Shown: positions 26,572-34,754, counted from the stretch's first letter. The stretch is 39,763 nucleotides of DNA from Acidobacteriota bacterium (GCA_003223115.1 QHXW01000080.1:1-39763); one strand, 5' to 3'. The notes: generated by a model not told the origin, from the sequence alone. A program made the numbers and translations.

Positions 26572-28083
26572 ATGAACCAGCTCCTTCGCACCAAGAGCAT
26601 CGACGATTTGATCGCAGTTTCGGAGCAGGCAGACAAGAAACTGTGCCGGACGCTTGGGCCCTGGAGCTTGATGGCTTTCGGGATCGGCGCGGTCATCGGC
26701 TCCGGCATTTTCATTCTTACTGGCACGGCGGCGGCCGGTGAATCGCTGCCCTATCCATCCGTGCTGCACGCGCCCGTTCTCGACCTCATTCTGCACGGTT
26801 CGAAAACCATTTCGACTATGGGAAGGCTGGGCGCCGGACCGGGAATCTCGCTCTCGTTTCTGCTCACCGCTTTCGCCTGCAGCTTCGCCGCGCTGTGTTA
26901 CGCGGAACTCGCATCGATGATTCCCATCGCCGGCAGCGCTTACACCTACGCGTACGCCACACTCGGTGAAATCTTCGCCTGGATCATCGGCTGGGATCTG
27001 ATTCTCGAGTACGCGGTGTCGAACATGGGTGTGGCAGTCGGATTTTCGGCCTATCTGAACGACATTCTCGATAACCTTGTCGGCTGGCACCTGCCGCCGC
27101 AATGGGCCGGACCCATGATCGCGGAAGGCCGCTTCACGGGAAGCTGGTTTAATATTCCCGCGTTGCTGATCATGCTGATTCTCAGCTTCATCCTGGTGCG
27201 AGGCGTGCGCGAGAGCGCCAAGACCAACAACGTCATGGTCGTTATCAAAATCGCAGCGATCTTGATTTTTGTGATCGGAGCGGCGCGTGCAGTGAATGTG
27301 GAAAACTGGCATCCGTTTCTGCCCAACGGATTTTCAGGTGTGCTCACCGGCGCCGCGATCGTATTTTTTACCTACATAGGATTCGATTCGGTCTCGACCG
27401 CGGCAGAGGAGTGTAAGCGTCCTCAGCGGGATTTGCCCTTCGGCATCATTGGCACACTCATCGCTTGCGGGATTCTATATGTGTCGGTGTCGTTGGTATT
27501 AACCGGCATCGCCAACTATAAAACGCTGAACAATGCCGCGCCCGTGGCCACTGCGCTCAAGCAGCTTGGGTTTAACGGCATCCGCCGCTGGGTGAGTGTA
27601 GGCGCGATTGTCGGAATGCTCTCGTCGCTTCTGGTCTTTCAATACGGACAGGCGCGCGTCTGGTTTGCGATGTCGCGTGACGGTCTGCTGCCGCGCCCAT
27701 TCTCGAAGGTCCATCCGCGTTATCAGACGCCGCACGTGAGCACCTGGATCGCCGGACTGGCCGTCGGAATTCCGGCGGGCGTTTGGGATATCGGCACCTT
27801 CGCCGACCTGTCGAACATCGGCACACTGTTCGCCTTCATCGTGGCTTCAGCCGGTGTGCTGGTGCTGAGGCGCGCGCAGCCCGATCGCCCGCGAGGCTTC
27901 CGTGCTCCAGGCTCGCCTTGGCTGCCATCGGTCTCCATCGTGCTTTGCCTGGTGCTGATGATGGCTCTTCCGCTCGAAACCTGGCTGCGTTTCTTCGTCT
28001 GGCTGCTGATCGGTTTCGCGATCTATTTTACCTTCAGCCGGCATCACAGTACGCTGCGCAAAGAGCCGGGGCTCGAAAAATGA
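26572..28083 (+). CDS. APC-family amino acid permease
   Basis: A 503-residue inner-membrane transporter with about 12 TM helices. The first conserved stretch is WSLMAFGIGAVIGSGIFILTGTAA (TM1, residues ~24-47), with the unwound GSGIF of APC transporters. Others are SFLLTAFACSFAALCYAELAS (TM2), IPIAGSAYTYAYATLGEIFAWIIGW (TM3) and FFTYIGFDSVSTAAEECKRPQRDLP (TM6 with following loop). This resembles the cationic amino acid subgroup. A hydrophilic insert of about 40 residues after TM1 (~50-90) is longer than usual. It uses an ion gradient for amino acid uptake or exchange; the substrate cannot be told. It starts 20 bp after the small basic-protein gene and may share its transcript. Confidence 0.9.
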   Translation: MNQLLRTKSIDDLIAVSEQADKKLCRTLGPWSLMAFGIGAVIGSGIFILTGTAAAGESLPYPSVLHAPVLDLILHGSKTISTMGRLGAGPGISLSFLLTAFACSFAALCYAELASMIPIAGSAYTYAYATLGEIFAWIIGWDLILEYAVSNMGVAVGFSAYLNDILDNLVGWHLPPQWAGPMIAEGRFTGSWFNIPALLIMLILSFILVRGVRESAKTNNVMVVIKIAAILIFVIGAARAVNVENWHPFLPNGFSGVLTGAAIVFFTYIGFDSVSTAAEECKRPQRDLPFGIIGTLIACGILYVSVSLVLTGIANYKTLNNAAPVATALKQLGFNGIRRWVSVGAIVGMLSSLLVFQYGQARVWFAMSRDGLLPRPFSKVHPRYQTPHVSTWIAGLAVGIPAGVWDIGTFADLSNIGTLFAFIVASAGVLVLRRAQPDRPRGFRAPGSPWLPSVSIVLCLVLMMALPLETWLRFFVWLLIGFAIYFTFSRHHSTLRKEPGLEK

Positions 28084-28120
28084 TTCCAGCGCTCCGAGTG
28101 ATCTCCCAGACCATCGTGCT

Positions 28121-28693
28121 TCACGCGGTGCGGATCAAGACCAGCAGCGTGACGCACACACCCAGGTTGATGACCAGCAGAATTACGCCCACGACACGTT
28201 CGCCATAGGTCTTGAACCACAAGTAAATGCCGGTTGCGCCCAGCAGGATCAAACTGGCTGAAACCAGGCCTACGCACACACCCCAGACATTGATCAGCCA
28301 GTAGCCGTGCCACACGCCGCCCACGTGGTGGATGCGGTTCAGCATGCCCATGAAACCTGCGGTATTCACGCGAACTCGTGCTTCCCGGTTTATTTTCGAA
28401 TAAACCACTTCATAAACCGTGCCTGGACGACTCATGCTGAATTTGTAGCCGGATTCCGTTCTTTTAACATCCTGCAACTCGCCGCGCATGCTCTGATGGG
28501 CCAGTTCTTGTGCAATTGCGCGCGGATCATCCGCAACTCCAGCCGGTATCGCAACCCGAGTTTCGGTAACTGTGGGTTTCATCGAAAACCAGGACTGGTG
28601 TGCCATCTGCACGGCACTCAAGCCGTACATTAATACGAACAAGAACGCGGTGATTCCCAAAAGTAGGTGCGTATTGCGGAAGAATCGGTACAT
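28121..28693 (-). CDS. PepSY-associated membrane protein A
   Basis: A 190-residue membrane protein. TM1 is at ~8-30 (HLLLGITAFLFVLMYGLSAV). A periplasmic PepSY-like domain (~45-115) follows: ELQDVKRTESGYKFSMSRPGTVYEVVYSKINREARVR. Then come MLNRIHHVGGVWHGYW, a TM (VWGVCVGLVSASLILLGATGIYLWF) and a last TM (VVGVILLVINLGVCVTLLVLI). Histidines in RIHHVGG and WHGYW next to the TM segment recall heme- or metal-linked PepSY_TM reductases. The gene lies 3 bp after its partner and has AAGGTGA ahead of its ATG. Role is inferred: electron transfer or reduction of a metal complex at the inner membrane. Confidence 0.72.
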   Translation of the reverse strand: MYRFFRNTHLLLGITAFLFVLMYGLSAVQMAHQSWFSMKPTVTETRVAIPAGVADDPRAIAQELAHQSMRGELQDVKRTESGYKFSMSRPGTVYEVVYSKINREARVRVNTAGFMGMLNRIHHVGGVWHGYWLINVWGVCVGLVSASLILLGATGIYLWFKTYGERVVGVILLVINLGVCVTLLVLIRTA

Positions 28694-28696
28694 GGT

Positions 28697-29290
28697 TCAC
28701 CTTGTCAGAATATAGAGTGCGATAAACACAGCCGTGCCACCAGCGAACGAATACCGCGCGATGCGATATCCGAGCCGCGACGATAGCCAGAGATAGGTCC
28801 CCGAGATCGCCATGCCACTCAAAGACCACAGGGCGAAGTTGTTGTAATAGGCCCACCAGCGCATGCGCCAGTCCAACTGGTCGAGGTCGGTCACCGTGTG
28901 TACGTCGTCCAGAAAAAACCACAGGCTGCTGCGCGTGTCCTCGATCTTCAACCTATTTTCCTTCGGCAGATACACTACCCGATGAATGCCCGCTGCTGTG
29001 TAGAAATCGAGAGGCATGTTGCCGTCCGCATCGCGATGCACGTCCCACGCAGACACAGGCCCGGTGAGAGGAAGGTGCAGCTTGTTGAAGATCTGGTCGG
29101 CGATTTGTTTGTCGGTTAAACCAGGCGGCGCTGTGAAATTTTCGTATCGTACCGGCGCGATGAAGGCGGGCTTCCGTCCCTGCCCCCAGTGAAATGTTGC
29201 CGCCAGACCTGCAATGCCGAAGACCAGAATATTGCAAAAATTCAACAGCCCAATGTACATGTGGAGCTTCTTAATCAGCCGCCGGGTCAT
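28697..29290 (-). CDS. PepSY-associated membrane protein B
   Basis: A 197-residue protein built like its downstream neighbour: TM1 (MYIGLLNFCNILVFGIAGLAATF, ~11-33) and a periplasmic PepSY domain (~55-130; LTDKQIADQIFNKL ... GIHRVVYLPKENRLKIEDTRS). After it come LDDVHTVTDLDQLDWRMRWWAYYNNF and two TM helices (~150-195). Together the pair holds two PepSY units and about six TM helices, which is what a single PepSY_TM protein usually carries, so they may act as a two-subunit version. It starts 100 bp downstream of the BtuF-like gene on the same strand. That gap shows no obvious terminator, so readthrough from the cobalamin operon is possible. Confidence 0.72.
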   Translation of the reverse strand: MTRRLIKKLHMYIGLLNFCNILVFGIAGLAATFHWGQGRKPAFIAPVRYENFTAPPGLTDKQIADQIFNKLHLPLTGPVSAWDVHRDADGNMPLDFYTAAGIHRVVYLPKENRLKIEDTRSSLWFFLDDVHTVTDLDQLDWRMRWWAYYNNFALWSLSGMAISGTYLWLSSRLGYRIARYSFAGGTAVFIALYILTR

Positions 29291-29390
29291 GAATGGAAGG
29301 TATCAGATGTGAAGCCCAACGGCCATTGCGGCTCTTAGCGCGGAGGCTACTGCGGGGCTGTTTGAGAGACCTGCGGCAATGGGCCTGAAG

Positions 29391-30305
29391 TCAGAAGCGC
29401 TTCCACCCAACGCCTTCGAGTTCCGGCGCGAACTGTTCCGGGTGCAGCATTTCTGCCAGGATCTCGAGAGTCTCCACCACTCGTGGTCCCGGCCGGTTGA
29501 AGTACTGATTGCCGTCGGCCAGGTAAATGTGTCCGCTGCGGACCGCGCGCAGCTCGCTCCATCCGGACTGCTCGGTCAGCCAGTGCATTTCCTGTTGGGT
29601 GCGCGGGACATCAAAGCCGCACGGAGAGATCACGATCACAGCGGGATCGCGTTCCACTAGTTGGTCCCATTCGATCCATGGCTTGTGCCTGCCCGGTTCA
29701 CCGAACAGGTTAACGCCAGCGGCCATCTCAATCAGCTCGGGGGTCCAGTTGCCCGCCACCATCAGCGGCTCCAGCCATTCGATGCAGGCGACTCCCGGCG
29801 CGTTGCCGGACGACCGGGCTTTTTCCGAGATGGCGCACATGCGGCGCTGGAGCGTGGCAATCAAGTCTTCGCCGCGCTCGATGATCTCGAGCGAACGCGC
29901 CACCATCCTGATGTCGTCCCAAATGTCGGCTAATGAATTCGGATTGAGCGAGACAATTTTCGGCTGGCTCGCAAGCCGGGAGGCGATCGACCGCTCCACG
30001 TCGCGCAGGCTTACCGCGCAGACCTCGCACTGTGTCTGCGTGAGGATGAGAGTCGGCTGCAATCGCTCCAGCACATCGTCGAACACGTCGTACACCGAGA
30101 GCGCGTTGCGCACGCGGTCTTTCACCAGACGATCGATCTCGCGGCTGTCCGCGTGGATGTCGATGGTAGGCCGCGTGCAGACAGGAAGCTGTTGCACCTC
30201 CGGCGGGAAGTCGCACTCGTGCGAACGCCCCACCAGGTTTGCGAATTGGCCCAGCGCGTGGACAATCTCCGTCGCGCTCGAGATTAATGAGCAGATACGG
30301 GGCAC
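29391..30305 (-). CDS. BtuF-like cobalamin-binding protein without signal peptide
   Basis: A 304-residue protein of the class III periplasmic binding fold seen in BtuF and Fe-siderophore binders. It opens at once with the fold (MPRICSLISSATEIVHALG, then LVGRSHECDFPPEV), leaving no room for a signal peptide or lipobox. The helical spacer and second lobe are present (VACIEWLEPLMVAGNWTPELIEMAAGVN and LADGNQYFNRPGPRVVETLEIL). The start is GTG at 30305 and overlaps the ATPase gene by 22 bp. Operon position behind a cobalamin riboswitch gives the ligand class. Either the protein binds cobamide in the cytoplasm or the true export signal is not recognisable. No BtuC or BtuD gene is adjacent. Confidence 0.85.
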   Translation of the reverse strand: MPRICSLISSATEIVHALGQFANLVGRSHECDFPPEVQQLPVCTRPTIDIHADSREIDRLVKDRVRNALSVYDVFDDVLERLQPTLILTQTQCEVCAVSLRDVERSIASRLASQPKIVSLNPNSLADIWDDIRMVARSLEIIERGEDLIATLQRRMCAISEKARSSGNAPGVACIEWLEPLMVAGNWTPELIEMAAGVNLFGEPGRHKPWIEWDQLVERDPAVIVISPCGFDVPRTQQEMHWLTEQSGWSELRAVRSGHIYLADGNQYFNRPGPRVVETLEILAEMLHPEQFAPELEGVGWKRF

Positions 30306-30955
30306 CGCAAGTCCGCGAAAGCGAATCCGCCTTCCTCACTGACTGGTCCGGCCTGCACCGGGACCGGCCGTCGAAACATTGGTCCGTCGTAGACAAAAGA
30401 ATGGAATTCGCCGTTTTCTCCACAAGGATCGACCGAAATCGGCAGTTCGGACAAAAACTGCGCATCATAGGGCCGGCCCGCGAATTTGGCGTCAAGCGCT
30501 TTGCGATCCACGCAGATGACGATAGCCTTCAGACCGCTCCCCAGCATTTCTCGCGCCAGTGCCGCAGTTGGAAGGCCCCACAGCGGAAATATAGGTTCGA
30601 GTCCGCTGCCGGCGAGCATGCGCTCGCGGTAAGAACGAATGTCCTCGAGAAAGAGATCCCCGAAAATAACGGCTTGGATGTCCTGCGCCACGGCGCGGGG
30701 GCACACGGCGCTCATGATCTGTTCGTAACGGTCATTAGGACATGGCCAGGGAAGGGACTCGGCCCATAGCGGAATGCCGATGGCACGCGCCTGGTCTTCC
30801 ACCAGCGAGCGGCGCACAGCGTGCATGGCCACCCGGTCCGTCCGCTCATCGAAAGTGGTGAGTAGCCCGGCAACCTGTACATCCGTACCGCGCAACCGCT
30901 CGAGCGACCAAGCGCAGTCCTTGCCTCCACTCCAGGACAAAAGCGCGCGCTTCAA
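30284..30955 (-). CDS. DUF71/COG2102 PP-loop ATPase (diphthine-ammonia-ligase-like, B12 branch)
   Basis: A 223-residue adenine nucleotide alpha-hydrolase. The PP-loop SWSGGKDCAW is at residues 7-16. Other family blocks are MHAVRRSLVEDQARAIGIPLW, AVIFGDLFLEDIRSYRERM and EPIFPLWGLPT. The conserved end has GENGEFHSFVYDGPMF. In eukaryotes and archaea the family makes diphthamide, which bacteria lack. Published genome-context work predicts that a bacterial branch acts in B12 salvage, and the location here, within a riboswitch-led cobalamin operon, fits that branch. It overlaps the S-component-like gene start by 4 bp and the BtuF-like gene by 22 bp. The chemical reaction is not known to me; ATP-dependent amidation of a corrinoid would be a guess. 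Confidence 0.85.
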   Translation of the reverse strand: MKRALLSWSGGKDCAWSLERLRGTDVQVAGLLTTFDERTDRVAMHAVRRSLVEDQARAIGIPLWAESLPWPCPNDRYEQIMSAVCPRAVAQDIQAVIFGDLFLEDIRSYRERMLAGSGLEPIFPLWGLPTAALAREMLGSGLKAIVICVDRKALDAKFAGRPYDAQFLSELPISVDPCGENGEFHSFVYDGPMFRRPVPVQAGPVSEEGGFAFADLRCPVSAH

Positions 30956-31473
30956 GACGCCTGCATCAGCCGTTCCGGCGTATAAATCGTGCGGCTGAGC
31001 ACCGCGTGCAGACCAAAGAGCACACCAGTCGCGAGCAGATCACTGACGAGCGTCGGTCCAAAAAACGGGATGGCCAGCGCATAACACGTGGTGAGCCCCG
31101 TCCAGTTATGTGGATATCCAAACAGCCACACGGCGAAATTGGAGAGCAGGAAAAATTGCACACTACCCAATACAGCCGCGGACCCAATGCGCCACGGGCT
31201 TTCCGACGCGCGCAGGCTTCGTCCGATCCAGACGTTGATCAGAAAGCTCGCGTAAATGAACGGTGTGGTCTTGCTGTACCCTCCGACTATCGGATCGGTT
31301 ACAGCCATGAGCGCAAGCGGCAGAAGATAGGCCATCCATCCGCGCAGCCGTGCTCCGGCGAACAGGCTCATACCGCCCACCGGCGCGAAATTCGGCGGGT
31401 GTGGCGCCACACGCACCAGTGCCGCCAAAATCGTAAGTCCTAGCGCCAGCGGTCTTCGAATCGGTTTTTCCAT
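30952..31473 (-). CDS. DUF6580/ECF S-component-like membrane protein
   Basis: A 173-residue integral membrane protein with about five or six TM segments. It starts at ATG 31473 after a good AGGAGA site; upstream in-frame codons overlap the adenosyltransferase gene. The conserved early motif is PHPPNFAPVGGMSLFAGARLRG (residues ~25-46), shared with the DUF6580 family of putative transporters and similar in size and topology to vitamin S-components. TM regions include YLLPLALMAVTDPIVGG and VLGSVQFFLLSNFAVWLFG. It is cotranscribed with cobalamin genes and is the only obvious inner-membrane candidate for corrinoid uptake in the operon. Transport of cobamide is inferred from context; no ECF T or A subunit is nearby. 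Confidence 0.75.
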   Translation of the reverse strand: MEKPIRRPLALGLTILAALVRVAPHPPNFAPVGGMSLFAGARLRGWMAYLLPLALMAVTDPIVGGYSKTTPFIYASFLINVWIGRSLRASESPWRIGSAAVLGSVQFFLLSNFAVWLFGYPHNWTGLTTCYALAIPFFGPTLVSDLLATGVLFGLHAVLSRTIYTPERLMQAS

Positions 31474-31483
31474 GAGCTCTCCT

Positions 31484-32137
31484 TCAGGATTGGTGTTCCT
31501 GCCGCCCGGAAGCGGCGCGGTTGGGTTCCCATAAAATCTCCGGGACGCCCAGCGTATGACTGGCCCAGCGGCTCCAGACAAATAGAGCGTCGCTCAAGCG
31601 GTTCAGATAACGAACAATATCGGGGTCAATTTCTTCCCCCCGTGATAGCGCGACCGAATACCGCTCGGCGCGCCGGCAGACCGTGCGGCAGACATGCAAC
31701 TCCGCGTTGAGGCGGCAGCCGCCGGGCAATACAAAGGACCGCAACTCCGGCAAAACCTCGTTCATCCGGTCAATTTCTTTTTCGAGCTGGGTAATTTCCG
31801 CCTGCGTGACGCGCGGCTGCCGCGGATGAATGTCCTTAGGCAGTGTGGCCAGAATCGAACCGACGTTGAATAGTTCGTGCTGCACGCGCTTCAAGATTGT
31901 ATCGAGTTCCGCGAGCGCGGGGTGGGCGATCAGAAGATCCTCCGCCGTCTGCCGTGCAACCCCGATGTATGCGTTCAGCTCATCCACCGTGCCGTAAGCC
32001 TCAATGCGCGGCGCATCCTTGGGAAGACGTTCACCGCCAGCCAGGCTGGTTTCACCCTTGTCGCCGCCGCGCGTGTATACGCGGTTAATGGCAAGCCGCG
32101 GTTCGTTAAACATCTTTTCCACGAAAGGTCCTTCCAT
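31484..32137 (-). CDS. pduO: ATP:cob(I)alamin adenosyltransferase, PduO type
   Basis: This enzyme converts cob(I)alamin and ATP to adenosylcobalamin in the cytoplasm. With ATG 32137 the product has 217 residues. The nucleotide-binding start VYTRGGDKGETSLAGGE and then EAYGTVDELNAYIGVAR is diagnostic, as is the C-terminal helix RTVCRRAERYSVALS. Other candidate starts are ATG 32113, closer to the homology start, and a longer one at 32173 that would overlap the receptor gene. It is the second gene of the cobalamin operon, 11 bp after the TonB receptor, and precedes the S-component-like gene by 10 bp. Salvaged corrinoid would be adenosylated here. Confidence 0.93.
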   Translation of the reverse strand: MEGPFVEKMFNEPRLAINRVYTRGGDKGETSLAGGERLPKDAPRIEAYGTVDELNAYIGVARQTAEDLLIAHPALAELDTILKRVQHELFNVGSILATLPKDIHPRQPRVTQAEITQLEKEIDRMNEVLPELRSFVLPGGCRLNAELHVCRTVCRRAERYSVALSRGEEIDPDIVRYLNRLSDALFVWSRWASHTLGVPEILWEPNRAASGRQEHQS

Positions 32138-32148
32138 ATTCTCACCAC

Positions 32149-34332
32149 TTACTTGGCTCGCGAAAAGTCCCACTTGACGCCGCTCACGAAATTCAACAGC
32201 GGCGAGGGAAATCCGAACACCTCTTCATAGTGCCGGTTCAGCGCGTTCCGCACGTTTCCATATAGCGTGAACCCGTGCGCCAGGTTGTAATTCACATTGA
32301 TCCCGAGATTGGCGTAACCAGGATTTTCGAACAGTCCCGCCGAAGCGCCGAAGTTGGGCTCGACGTCCAACACACTCCCGCGAAAATAGCCGGTGAAGTT
32401 CGCTGAGAACCGGCTTCGGATGACGGTCGCCACCAGTGATCCCGAGTGTCGCGGCCGCCGAATCAGCGGTTGTCCGACTTTGAAGAATGCCGGCGCCAGG
32501 CCGCTCGAGCCGCTGAGCGAAAGAATTTCCGAAGCCAGATAGGTGTAGCTCCCCGCAACGGAGATCCAACGCAGCGGCCGGATGCGCGCAATGAATTCGG
32601 CGCCCTGCGCCCGGGAATTCGACAGATTATCCGAATGATAGGAGCTGAGACGCGACAGGCTGCCACCCAGCGAGACGATCAGATCGTAATAGCGATTGTA
32701 GAAATATGTGGCTTCAAGCGAAACCAGTTGCCGAAAGAGCCGCTGCTCGAGGCCTACGTCGAAGCTCGCCGTGCGCTCGGGCTTGAGCCGCGGATTGTCG
32801 GTGAATGCGATCTCGAAGCCTGCGGGAGGCCGGATTCCGGTGGCAGCCGAGCTGTGCAGGCGCGTCCCTGGCCTCAGCTCATACGCGACGGCAATTTTTG
32901 GATTCACCTTGACTATCGTATCTTGCTGGAATTCCGGCCGGCCCGCGAAAGAATCGGCCGGAATACGCGGCGTTCGTATGATCTCGGCTCTCGCGCCCAG
33001 GTTCGCGAACAGCCGGCCGCCAAACTCGAACCGGTTTTCCCAATAGATTCCGTGCTGGTCGCGGCGGAGCGGAAACGAGCGCGTGCTGCTATCGGTGATA
33101 AACGTATTTTTCACTTCTTCCCGCGATGCGGCGTACCCGACGGCGGTCAAGTAATGCGACGACACGCTCACAACCGTGCGCGCTTCCGCCTGTCCCCGCA
33201 GATCTTTGTTGTAGCTTGGCCCGAATGGGCTCTGAAAGAAGTTGTTGCTCAGAAAAAATCCGGCAAAAACTTCCTGCCGTACGCGCGACGAAATATCCAC
33301 TTGGTAATGCCCACCGTAATTCGAAGCGTTCGTTTTGCTGCGGCTGATGAGGTCGGGTCCGGTGAACAGCCCCACAGGGTTCGACCCGTAAGCGCCCGGC
33401 ACGCCCACCTCGCTCGCATTGAAATGGCCATTCGCGGCAACATGCTGCCGGCCCATGTTACCAGTCAGCGCGAGAAACACATCTTTGTCGTAGTCATCAC
33501 TATTCGCTACCGGACCGTTGTCATCAATTTGCGATGCGAACGCGGAAATGCCGAAACCATGCAAAACTCCGGAGCCCCCTGCCGAGAAACGCCTCTCGGC
33601 GTAGCTGCCGCCCTCCGCCAGTAATTCAAAATCCGCCTTTTCCTCAGGCGACCGGGTGACAAGATTCACCACGCCGCCATTGGCGTAGGCGCCGTAGACC
33701 GCCGATTGTGGGCCGCGCACAACCTCGATGCGGTCGAGAAACCCCACCGGGAGATTCGCGAAATCGAACCATCCGCCGAACGCATTCACCGTAACACCGT
33801 CGATCTCGACCAGATTGAAATTGGAATCGCCGCCGCGGATGAATAACGACGCTAATGAGCCGCGGGCACCAATCTGGGCGACGCTCATCCCCGGAAGATA
33901 ACGTAGCAGGTCGATAGATCTGGGTTCGTTGCGCTGCTCGATTTCTTCACGCGTGATGACACTTACGCTCGAACCCTGCTCGCGCAGCGGCACATCAATC
34001 GCCGATCCGACAACCTGCACGGAATCCGTTTGAGGCGCAATCGCGAGCACCACCAGTTTCGACTCCGCGACAGGCATCGTTTTCGTCTCGAAGCCCGGGG
34101 CGGTGATCCGCAGGCTCGCGCCACTTGAAACTGGAACCGAAAGGTGAAATTCTCCGCCGGCATTACTCGCCGTTTGTGCGATCACACCCAGCCGGTTCAC
34201 AGCGGCCACCTGGGCACCCGCAATTGGGGCTCCCGATATATCAACGATTTTGCCTTGAAATGTTTCGCCTGCCAGCAGACTGGCGGCGGCCAGAATACAG
34301 ATTAGAAAATGAAACGGAGATCGAGGCATCAT
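32149..34332 (-). CDS. btuB: TonB-dependent cobalamin receptor, BtuB-like
   Basis: With ATG 34332 (GGAGGG nine bases upstream) the product has about 727 residues: a signal peptide (FHFLICILAAASLLAGET), an N-terminal carboxypeptidase-regulatory-like domain (FQGKIVDISGAPIAGAQV) and the plug domain (SVSVITREEIEQRNEPRS, then LFIRGGDSNFNLVEIDGV and VVRGPQSAVYGAYANGGV). A 22-strand-type barrel ends near GVKWDFSRAK. The plug resembles BtuB, and a cobalamin riboswitch lies just upstream on the same strand, so it should import cobamides across the outer membrane with TonB energy. The extra N-terminal domain is more usual in Bacteroidota- and Acidobacteria-type receptors than in E. coli BtuB. The terminal residue is K, not the common aromatic. 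Confidence 0.92.
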   Translation of the reverse strand: MMPRSPFHFLICILAAASLLAGETFQGKIVDISGAPIAGAQVAAVNRLGVIAQTASNAGGEFHLSVPVSSGASLRITAPGFETKTMPVAESKLVVLAIAPQTDSVQVVGSAIDVPLREQGSSVSVITREEIEQRNEPRSIDLLRYLPGMSVAQIGARGSLASLFIRGGDSNFNLVEIDGVTVNAFGGWFDFANLPVGFLDRIEVVRGPQSAVYGAYANGGVVNLVTRSPEEKADFELLAEGGSYAERRFSAGGSGVLHGFGISAFASQIDDNGPVANSDDYDKDVFLALTGNMGRQHVAANGHFNASEVGVPGAYGSNPVGLFTGPDLISRSKTNASNYGGHYQVDISSRVRQEVFAGFFLSNNFFQSPFGPSYNKDLRGQAEARTVVSVSSHYLTAVGYAASREEVKNTFITDSSTRSFPLRRDQHGIYWENRFEFGGRLFANLGARAEIIRTPRIPADSFAGRPEFQQDTIVKVNPKIAVAYELRPGTRLHSSAATGIRPPAGFEIAFTDNPRLKPERTASFDVGLEQRLFRQLVSLEATYFYNRYYDLIVSLGGSLSRLSSYHSDNLSNSRAQGAEFIARIRPLRWISVAGSYTYLASEILSLSGSSGLAPAFFKVGQPLIRRPRHSGSLVATVIRSRFSANFTGYFRGSVLDVEPNFGASAGLFENPGYANLGINVNYNLAHGFTLYGNVRNALNRHYEEVFGFPSPLLNFVSGVKWDFSRAK

Positions 34333-34414
34333 TCTCAGCAGCCCTCCGCTGCTGATTTCACGCCTGAAATTGGTTCGGAATGTGGTCCGGCGAGAAACCG
34401 GATTCATACCGAAT

Positions 34415-34564
34415 CCCGCTGGTCGGTCTCCTGACTCGCGTTTCATCGGACTGATCGGCCTTCCCATTCCTTGCCGGAACAGTGGCTTGTTTGATCAGCC
34501 CTCCACGCTCACAGTGGCGGGGCCGTGCCAGATTTTCACCGGCTTCCCATAAAGCTCACCAGCG
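34415..34564 (-). promoter_or_regulatory. Cobalamin riboswitch (AdoCbl class aptamer)
   Basis: Read on the minus strand, a nine-pair P1 forms between CCCGCTGGT (34564-34556) and ACCAGCGGG (34423-34415). Inside lie the conserved core GGGAAGCCGGTGAAAATCTGG, the B12 box GCCACTG preceded by CGGCCCC, and the closing GAGTCAGGAGACCGACC. The aptamer ends 82 nt before the receptor start. A hairpin GGATTC/GAATCC (34416-34411 with 34405-34400) directly after P1 shares two bases with it, offering a switching element. No U-rich terminator follows, so control could be translational. Ligand binding should lower expression of the downstream cobalamin genes. Confidence 0.94.
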
Positions 34565-34580
34565 GGTTCTCAGGACTCTA

Positions 34581-34593
34581 AGAGGATACCACA
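34581..34593 (-). promoter_or_regulatory. Extended -10 promoter of the cobalamin operon (GCTGTGGTATCCT)
   Basis: On the minus strand, TGG-TATCCT forms an extended -10 element whose start point, about seven bases on, would fall near 34574, ten bases before riboswitch P1. No -35 hexamer at proper spacing is seen, only an A/T-rich stretch. The same 13-mer with one change precedes rpsT at 38382, which supports a real promoter element. Confidence 0.5.
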
Positions 34594-34679
34594 GCGTTTT
34601 TCGAAATTTTTAAGAAAACCTCCCCCCGCCTTGCCGACCGCCTGTTGACGTGATATCTTGTCGTGAAATTTGGGCACTT

Positions 34680-34728
34680 CCGCACGGTGGTGCGGTTTCA
34701 AAGATCTTGAGGGGTTTCTCCACCGCAC
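34680..34728 (+). promoter_or_regulatory. Leader with two mutually exclusive stem-loops
   Basis: The segment GTGCGGT at 34690-34696 can pair with CCGCAC at 34680-34685 (six pairs, loop GGTG) or with ACCGCAC at 34722-34728 (seven pairs). The two helices cannot coexist. It lies 26 bp before the start of the Oar-like receptor, so it may tune translation or transcription of that gene. The remainder of the 34594-34754 gap shows a TTGACG at 34645 without a matching -10. Confidence 0.35.
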
Positions 34729-34754
34729 GTCGGACTTATTGAAAGGGGTGTAGT

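Noticed and set aside
32446-33624. 392-codon open frame antisense to the BtuB-like receptor
   Set aside because: It is opposite a gene with clear homology, has no recognisable domain and is Arg/Pro-rich as antisense frames of high-GC genes are.
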